Assembly: GCA_025774615.1 (NCBI GenBank)
Contig: JALGVQ010000095.1
Location: forward strand, 1 to 10,905
Source of the DNA: a bacterium
Lineage (GTDB): Bacteria; Blakebacterota; Blakebacteria; Blakebacterales; Blakebacteraceae
Reading direction: 5' to 3'
DNA: 10,905 bases
Shown here: positions 6,311 to 10,905 of the stretch, piece by piece
Layout of the letters: each line of letters opens with the position of its first letter
How positions within the stretch are numbered: the first letter of the stretch is position 1
Translations under genes and position numbers: made by a program
The notes under the pieces: model-generated
The model's input: the letters and a program-made list of their open reading frames with translations, nothing else
Databases searched by the model: none
Told to the model about the DNA's origin: nothing

Positions 6311-7183
6311 TTATTCAGTGTGGATGATCATGTCGTGTACCTGCCCTGCTCCCGGCAAGGGAACATTCCGCAGGCACTCCCCGGTACGGACATCGAGCTG
6401 TCGCAATTCACCATCTACTCTGTTCGAATGGCGGATCGACCTTTTCGCAAACTGGCTTATTCCCACCCAGAGGCCCTCAGGATCGACAGCGAGACCGCGT
6501 GTCCAGCCGCCAGCATTGATGAGGACACCTGGTTCATCGACCCGCAGAATCAGTCCGTCATGGGAGGCACAGCAGATCAGGCCTCCATTGAACGGTTCGA
6601 GGTCATGAGTATGTGTGAAGCCGGTGACCGGGATTACCGGGCCGAGCGAGAGCGCATCGACGGATTCTGAAATATCGGCAAGCGCAGCCAGCGGTATCTG
6701 CAGTATCTCCGCGTCACGATGTCCCCGGTTGTTGAGACCGACCAGCAGGTGCTCCTCGTGAATAAGCAGGGCGTTCAGATGATGCACATCATCCCTCTCC
6801 GGGCCGACCGGGAGTATCGCGGTCGTTGAACCGGTGGAGAGATCGAAGAGATGGAGCCGGTTGAGGCCGGTGTCGGTAAGGAAGAGCGTGTCGTTCCACA
6901 CGGCGATCTGATGGACGTCGTGGACATCGTGGATCGCGGAGACCTCCTCGGAAGTCTCCGACCGCGGATCGATGCGGTGGAGGATGACATCGGTGGAGTG
7001 CTTCCGAACGCGCTGCGTGCCGAGACGCTGTCGGCAGGCGGCCAGGATGCTGTGCGAGTTCTCATGGAAGACGATCCCGAAGAAGCCGGTCCATCGCCGG
7101 TCCTCCATGGGGATCAGGGTACGGAGTTCGTCACTCTCCGGATCATGGCGGAGAACGCCGCTGCTCGTGGTGATGTAGAGCAT
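6311..7183 (-). CDS. beta-propeller protein, TIGR03032/DUF4915-like
   Basis: A 290-residue protein without signal peptide or membrane segment, made of repeated four-strand-like units. Visible blade cores are HDVHQIAVWNDTLFLTD (about 84-100), VHHLNALLIHEEHLLVGL (about 127-144), HTHDLEPFNGGLICCA (about 189-204), TRGLAVDPEGLWVGIS (about 228-243) and a closing GQVHDMIIH at the C-terminus that would pair with blade 1. The HLN, HDL and TRGLA blocks and the order resemble TIGR03032/DUF4915-type propellers. A generic NHL or SMP-30-like propeller is the alternative. Most blades place a His at the same point, suggesting a central metal or ligand site. The gene lies 43 bp after the TIM-barrel/DUF1080 gene with a GGGAG about 10 bases before its ATG, so it is probably in the same operon. 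Enzymatic activity cannot be inferred. Confidence 0.6.
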   Translation of the reverse strand: MLYITTSSGVLRHDPESDELRTLIPMEDRRWTGFFGIVFHENSHSILAACRQRLGTQRVRKHSTDVILHRIDPRSETSEEVSAIHDVHDVHQIAVWNDTLFLTDTGLNRLHLFDLSTGSTTAILPVGPERDDVHHLNALLIHEEHLLVGLNNRGHRDAEILQIPLAALADISESVDALSLGPVIPVTGFTHTHDLEPFNGGLICCASHDGLILRVDEPGVLINAGGWTRGLAVDPEGLWVGISQFAKRSIRHSNRVDGELRQLDVRTGECLRNVPLPGAGQVHDMIIHTE

Positions 7184-7226
7184 GCCCGGTACGCTCCCGT
7201 TCAGCCGCGGGTCGCTGGAGTCAGTC

Positions 7227-9272
7227 TCAGGGCTCGATCTCGCGGATATAGATATTGCGGAAATAGAGGCTGTTGCCGTGCGACTGCAGTTCGATCTGGC
7301 CGGTCGGGTAGATCGGTATGTCCCGCTGCCAGTAATTCTCCATCACCACGTTGTCCACGACCAGCTTCCCGTTCAACCGCACCGTGACCTTCTCACCGAT
7401 CATTCTGATAAAGAGAGAGTTCCACGTTCCAATGGGACGATCGGCCACGACCAGAGGATTGCTGGGATTCTTCTGGTTGTTATAGAGCCCGCCTGATCCC
7501 TGTGGCCACATGGCGGTGTCCCAGATCTGCACCTGGGGAGAGCCTCGCAGGTAAATGCCGCTGTCACCTTCAGGGAGGATCCGGTAGTCGACCATCATCT
7601 CGAAATCACCGTAATCCTTCGCGGTGCAGAGGCTGTGCCCCTGACCATCAAAGACCAGCACACCCTTCTCCACGCTCCAGTGCTCGCGCATGTCCTCATC
7701 GGCCGTCGCCTGCTCCGATGCGAGCTCATCAGTACTCATCCGTGCCCGCGCCGGAGGATCGGCAACGAGCCCCTTCCAGCCGGTGAGATCCTCCCCGTTG
7801 AAGAGCGCGGTGAACCCTTCAGGCGGGACATTATTGATCTCCCTGACCCGGATGTTCCTGAACGCGATCGTGGTGTCCCAGTCGTGACCCTGGAAGCCGA
7901 TGTAGCCCTCGGCGGCGAGGTCCCTGACCTTCCCGCGCGGTTCCATCTCCCAGTCGACCACCTCCACACCGTTCACTGCCACCTGGATATGGTTCCCAAT
8001 CATGGTGATCTTCATCTGGTTCCATTCACCCGCCGGATTAACAGGCAGCGAGGTGGGCGGCTCGGCATCGTAGACGGCCCCGGTGGCGTGGATACCTTCT
8101 CCATTGTCGGCGATCTGGATCTCGAAGGAGTGGTAGATGTAGCTGTCGTCCACCGGGACGTCGGGAACGCGTACAAAGATACCGGAGTTGGTTTGCGGCT
8201 CGTTGCACCGATAATCGAATTCGAGGACGAAGTCGCGGTAGGTCTTGCGTGAGTACCAGAACAGCCCCATGCCGCCAGTGGCAGAGAGCTCGCCTGTCGT
8301 CCGGTCGAGTTCGAAGAGACCGGGACCGTAGTGGTTCCAGCCGTCCTTCCGGTATCCCCGGGGCGTCTTGCGCAGTATCCGCTCGTAATCGTGCCAGTAG
8401 GTGACATTGCGGATGTACTCGAGTCCCTTCAGGATCGACTCCTCCGGGGTCCTCACCTCATCGGGATGCTCGTGTTCGATGGTGATATAGCCGTCGTACT
8501 CCTGCAAGGTGAGTTCGGCAAGGATGTCGCGTACATTCGCCATCCCTGATCCGAACGGCACATCAAGCGCATCCCTCACTCCGAACTGGTCGAGATCCTT
8601 CAGGTGGACATCGATGATCCGTCCCTTGAGCATCCGCAGGCCTTCGACCGGGGTAACGCCGGAACGGAGCCAGTGCCCGGTGTCGGGGCAGGCACCGATT
8701 CGCGGATCGAGGCCGTCGACATGATCGAGCACGGTTTCCGGCAGGGCGTACTTGTTGGGTGTCGGGTGATTGTGGACCGCCACCCGGACTCCGGTCTCCT
8801 TCACCAGTTTCTCGATCAGGGAGTAGTCGTCGTAAGCGGGTTCGGTGACGATGGTACGGATCCGCATCCGTCGGGCGAAGGTGAAGACCTTCCGCGCTGC
8901 CTCTTCCTCATTGGGGAATCCGACCACTCCATATGCCACCGCTTCTATCCCTGCTTCATTCATCCAGATTCGGGCCTGCCGGATCTGTTCGTCGGTCATG
9001 TCATGGCCGAACCGCGCGTCTCCGGTCTCCTCGCTCAAACGCTGTCCCGGATATGGCTGGATATAGCTGATACCCAGGGCCTTCACCTTGTCGAGCGTTT
9101 CCCTGAAGGTGAATGCACGGTAGGTCCAGCACTGGACAGCGATGGGGAACTTCTCGATGCGAACATCGGAGTAATCGGACGCGCCGCTGCCCTGCTGAGC
9201 GCGGGTATCGGAGTACCCGCACGAAAACGTGAGAACCGCAGAGATGAGAATGAAGAACGCGCGCTGCTTCAT
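7227..9272 (-). CDS. exported fusion: xylose-isomerase-like TIM barrel plus two DUF1080 (3-keto-disaccharide hydrolase) domains
   Basis: A 681-residue protein. The start at 9272 is supported by AGGAG five bases upstream and an ATGA overlap with the previous gene. An ATG seven codons earlier is less likely. Residues 1-18 are a signal peptide ending ..VLTFSC18, a possible but atypical lipobox. Residues about 36-295 are an AP-endonuclease-2/xylose-isomerase-like barrel with likely metal or acid-base residues E144, H167/H169, D197, H200 (CPDTGHW), H223 (DVHLKDLD) and E266. Residues about 310-480 form one DUF1080 domain (NSGIFVR, SFEIQIADN, FRNIRVREI). Residues about 486-680 form a second of another subtype (FTALFNGEDLTGWKG, DSGIYLRGSPQVQIWD, FRNIYIREI). 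DUF1080 proteins hydrolyse or lyse 3-keto-glycosides, and related barrels act on keto-sugars. The encoded protein probably works outside the cytoplasm on oxidised glycosides. Its exact substrate is unknown. Confidence 0.88.
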   Translation of the reverse strand: MKQRAFFILISAVLTFSCGYSDTRAQQGSGASDYSDVRIEKFPIAVQCWTYRAFTFRETLDKVKALGISYIQPYPGQRLSEETGDARFGHDMTDEQIRQARIWMNEAGIEAVAYGVVGFPNEEEAARKVFTFARRMRIRTIVTEPAYDDYSLIEKLVKETGVRVAVHNHPTPNKYALPETVLDHVDGLDPRIGACPDTGHWLRSGVTPVEGLRMLKGRIIDVHLKDLDQFGVRDALDVPFGSGMANVRDILAELTLQEYDGYITIEHEHPDEVRTPEESILKGLEYIRNVTYWHDYERILRKTPRGYRKDGWNHYGPGLFELDRTTGELSATGGMGLFWYSRKTYRDFVLEFDYRCNEPQTNSGIFVRVPDVPVDDSYIYHSFEIQIADNGEGIHATGAVYDAEPPTSLPVNPAGEWNQMKITMIGNHIQVAVNGVEVVDWEMEPRGKVRDLAAEGYIGFQGHDWDTTIAFRNIRVREINNVPPEGFTALFNGEDLTGWKGLVADPPARARMSTDELASEQATADEDMREHWSVEKGVLVFDGQGHSLCTAKDYGDFEMMVDYRILPEGDSGIYLRGSPQVQIWDTAMWPQGSGGLYNNQKNPSNPLVVADRPIGTWNSLFIRMIGEKVTVRLNGKLVVDNVVMENYWQRDIPIYPTGQIELQSHGNSLYFRNIYIREIEP

Positions 9273-10522
9273 GACTGCTCCTTCGGGTTCCACTCACCCC
9301 TGGCCACGGCCGGGATGAAGGTGTCGAGATCGGGGGGAGGAAAAGTGATGGTGGTGCCCTGCTCGGCGCTCATGTAAGCCGTCATCAGCAGTTCAGTGAC
9401 GTTCAGGCCATCGGAGAAGTTCTCTGACGGGCGGCGTCCGGCAAGGAACGACTGGACCATATGTCGGTTCTCACCGGTGTAGCCGTATTCGCTCTCTTCA
9501 TCGGACACGATCGGCATCAGTCCCGTTTCGGCGTTCTGCTTCTCCACGAGATCCTCACCTACAGGACCGGTCACATTCCGGCTGAAGAAGACTTTCGGAC
9601 CGGCATCGAGGGAATTGATCGCCATCGAATATTCCGGTCCGAGCAGTTCCATCGAGAGTCGCAGACCGGCACCTACATAGCACCATGAAGTAGTCACCTC
9701 GACGATCAACTCCCTGCCCTCATCATCACGGTACTCGATGACACCGCGGGCATAGTCTTCTGCGGGACGGTTGGCGTAATCGAGCTTCCCGTCACTCATC
9801 TTCCTGAGGTGTTCCACATACCGTTCTTCCTGCCACTTCAGGCAGGAGGTGTGTGCCGTGACCTTCATGGGGGTGAGAATATCCCGGGGGGCGTCGGGTG
9901 GAGTAAGGAGAAATCGCGCAACCTCGACCGAGTGGCACATCATGTCGTTCAGCACCCCCCCGCCCTGCAGTTCGCCCTCCCAGAACCACGGCATGTGTGG
10001 TCCGGAATGCTCTTCGGCCGAACGGGCCAGAAAGGGCCGTCCGGTGAGCGCCGCGCCCCTGTCCCAGATGATCGTCTTGCCGCGCTGAACCGAGGGAGAG
10101 AAAAGCTGATCCTCAAGATAACCGTCGAGCAGCCCTGCCTCCCCGGCCAGTTCGAGCATCCTCCTGGCCTCGGAGACGTTCCGGCCGAGTGGTTTCTCAC
10201 AGCAGACTCCGACGAGTTCGCCTTTCCCCGAAGTGACCGCATCGACGATCTCCTGCATCACCTCGAGGCGTGTGAAGTTGGGAGTGTTGATCCAGACCGC
10301 GTCAACGGCCGGATCGGCTACCAGATCGGTGATCGAATCATGGATCACCGGTTCTCCCACACCGAGTTTGTGGACCATCATGGCAGCCCGTTCGGCGGTC
10401 TTCCGGTCGGTGTCGAATATCCCCATGATATCGGCGTCCCGCACGCCCACGAATGATCGGATGTGGAACTGCCCGATGAACCCGGTCCCGATGAATCCGA
10501 CCCCCAGTCTCCTGTCAGCCAT
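9269..10522 (-). CDS. Gfo/Idh/MocA family NAD(P)-dependent oxidoreductase
   Basis: A 417-residue dehydrogenase of the glucose-fructose oxidoreductase family. The Rossmann motif GTGFIG (residues 12-17) binds NAD(P). E109-K110-P111 is the family EKP motif that holds the catalytic Lys. GGGVLNDMMCH (187-197) supplies the conserved Asp and His of the C-terminal domain active site. Length is normal. There is no signal or Tat peptide, so it acts in the cytoplasm. Family members oxidise or reduce a sugar hydroxyl, often at C3 or C2. The ATG at 10522 overlaps the transporter stop by 8 bp, and the stop shares ATGA with the next gene, so the three genes are translationally coupled. The ribosome site before the ATG is weak (GGAAG, 3 bases away), consistent with coupling. 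The context suggests formation or reduction of 3-keto sugars, but the substrate is not known. Confidence 0.93.
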   Translation of the reverse strand: MADRRLGVGFIGTGFIGQFHIRSFVGVRDADIMGIFDTDRKTAERAAMMVHKLGVGEPVIHDSITDLVADPAVDAVWINTPNFTRLEVMQEIVDAVTSGKGELVGVCCEKPLGRNVSEARRMLELAGEAGLLDGYLEDQLFSPSVQRGKTIIWDRGAALTGRPFLARSAEEHSGPHMPWFWEGELQGGGVLNDMMCHSVEVARFLLTPPDAPRDILTPMKVTAHTSCLKWQEERYVEHLRKMSDGKLDYANRPAEDYARGVIEYRDDEGRELIVEVTTSWCYVGAGLRLSMELLGPEYSMAINSLDAGPKVFFSRNVTGPVGEDLVEKQNAETGLMPIVSDEESEYGYTGENRHMVQSFLAGRRPSENFSDGLNVTELLMTAYMSAEQGTTITFPPPDLDTFIPAVARGEWNPKEQS

Positions 10523-10905
10523 CCACTTCCAACCCTTTCTGTTGCCAGAAGTTACCGTGTCCCTTTATGCCGTTATAGCCTCTGCCGGCCCCACCGGTTC
10601 CTCCGATCGCTTCAAAGGCCACTGCGCAGAAGACCGTCAGTGCGCACGGAACCAGGAAGACGTTCGTCCAGTTCACCACCCCGGCAGTGTCAGTGAAAGC
10701 TGTCTGGATCTTTCCGGCGAACACACTGCCGATCGCCCGTCCCATCCCCAGTGCCACGATCGCGATCAGGCTCTGTGCTGAAGCCCTGATATCGGGCGGA
10801 GCGATCTTGTCCACGTAGATGAACTCCGCCACGAAGAAGAAGACATAGCAGAAGCCGTGGAGGGCGAGCGAGGCTATCACGAGCCACTTCGGCGCGCCGA
10901 TCGCG
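10515..10905 (-). CDS. MFS transporter of the nucleoside:H+ symporter type, C-terminal part
   Basis: Only the last 130 or so codons are in the window. The frame is open to the right edge, so the gene begins beyond it. The visible sequence continues upstream of the GTG at 10880 as ..GAPKWLVIASLALHGFCY. The block LHGFCYVFFFVAEFIYVD, then IRASAQSL, then a Gly-rich membrane helix with GMGRAIGSVFAG is typical of the NupG/XapB-like branch of the major facilitator superfamily. Another membrane helix (about 10610-10670) precedes a polar tail. Members of this branch found beside Gfo/Idh/MocA genes are usually labelled nucleoside permeases, though their natural substrates may be sugars. The role here is probably uptake of the sugar handled by the next two genes. 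The stop overlaps the oxidoreductase start by 8 bp. Confidence 0.85.
   Translation of the reverse strand, partial: AIGAPKWLVIASLALHGFCYVFFFVAEFIYVDKIAPPDIRASAQSLIAIVALGMGRAIGSVFAGKIQTAFTDTAGVVNWTNVFLVPCALTVFCAVAFEAIGGTGGAGRGYNGIKGHGNFWQQKGLEVDG

Noticed and set aside
5900-7226. Idea of a mobile element or recent insertion around the propeller and YbaN genes
   Set aside because: No terminal repeats, target duplications, transposase or integrase were seen, and base composition matches the neighbours apart from the short AT-rich promoter spacer.
8604-9377. Plus-strand open frame of 257 codons
   Set aside because: It is opposite the TIM-barrel coding region and the end of the oxidoreductase. 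GC-rich codon use on the true strand produces such open shadows.

Overview
This is a 10.9 kb, fairly GC-rich window in which every convincing gene lies on the minus strand, so transcription runs from high to low coordinates. No rRNA, tRNA, CRISPR array or insertion sequence was seen. No stretch longer than about 100 bp lacks a gene. The gene content suggests an uncultured, probably Gram-negative environmental heterotroph. The pointers are a DUF1080 (3-keto-disaccharide hydrolase) protein, a Gfo/Idh/MocA oxidoreductase, a nucleoside:H+-symporter-type transporter, a very large secreted M14 peptidase, and YccF and YbaN membrane proteins. The phylum cannot be fixed from this sequence. A Bacteroidota/FCB-, Latescibacterota- or Planctomycetota-like lineage would be plausible.

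Region A (10905 to about 5900) looks like one transcription unit. It holds the C-terminal part of an MFS transporter, a Gfo/Idh/MocA dehydrogenase whose start overlaps the transporter stop by 8 bp, an exported fusion of a xylose-isomerase-like TIM barrel with two DUF1080 domains (ATGA overlap), a beta-propeller protein after 43 bp, and a YbaN/DUF454 membrane protein a few bases further on. The first three genes resemble loci for uptake and oxidative (3-keto) cleavage of glycosides. Substrate and reaction order are inference.

Region B (5866 to 4778) holds a MerR/excisionase-type helix-turn-helix regulator with a helical C-terminal domain, followed by a YccF (DUF307) membrane protein. The regulator starts just after an AT-rich spacer that contains an imperfect palindrome. 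A second palindrome overlaps a candidate promoter for yccF.

Region C (4687 to 371) is one very large gene for a secreted protein of about 1438 residues. It has a signal peptide, two copies of an N-terminal module that each begin with an Asp-rich calcium-binding-like loop, a Glu-rich linker between the copies, a long unassigned middle, and a C-terminal M14 zinc carboxypeptidase domain with all key motifs visible. Its candidate promoter has a perfect inverted repeat around the -35 element.

Region D (322 to 1) holds a small acidic 77-residue protein of unknown function, a short hairpin, and what may be the start of another gene running off the left edge.
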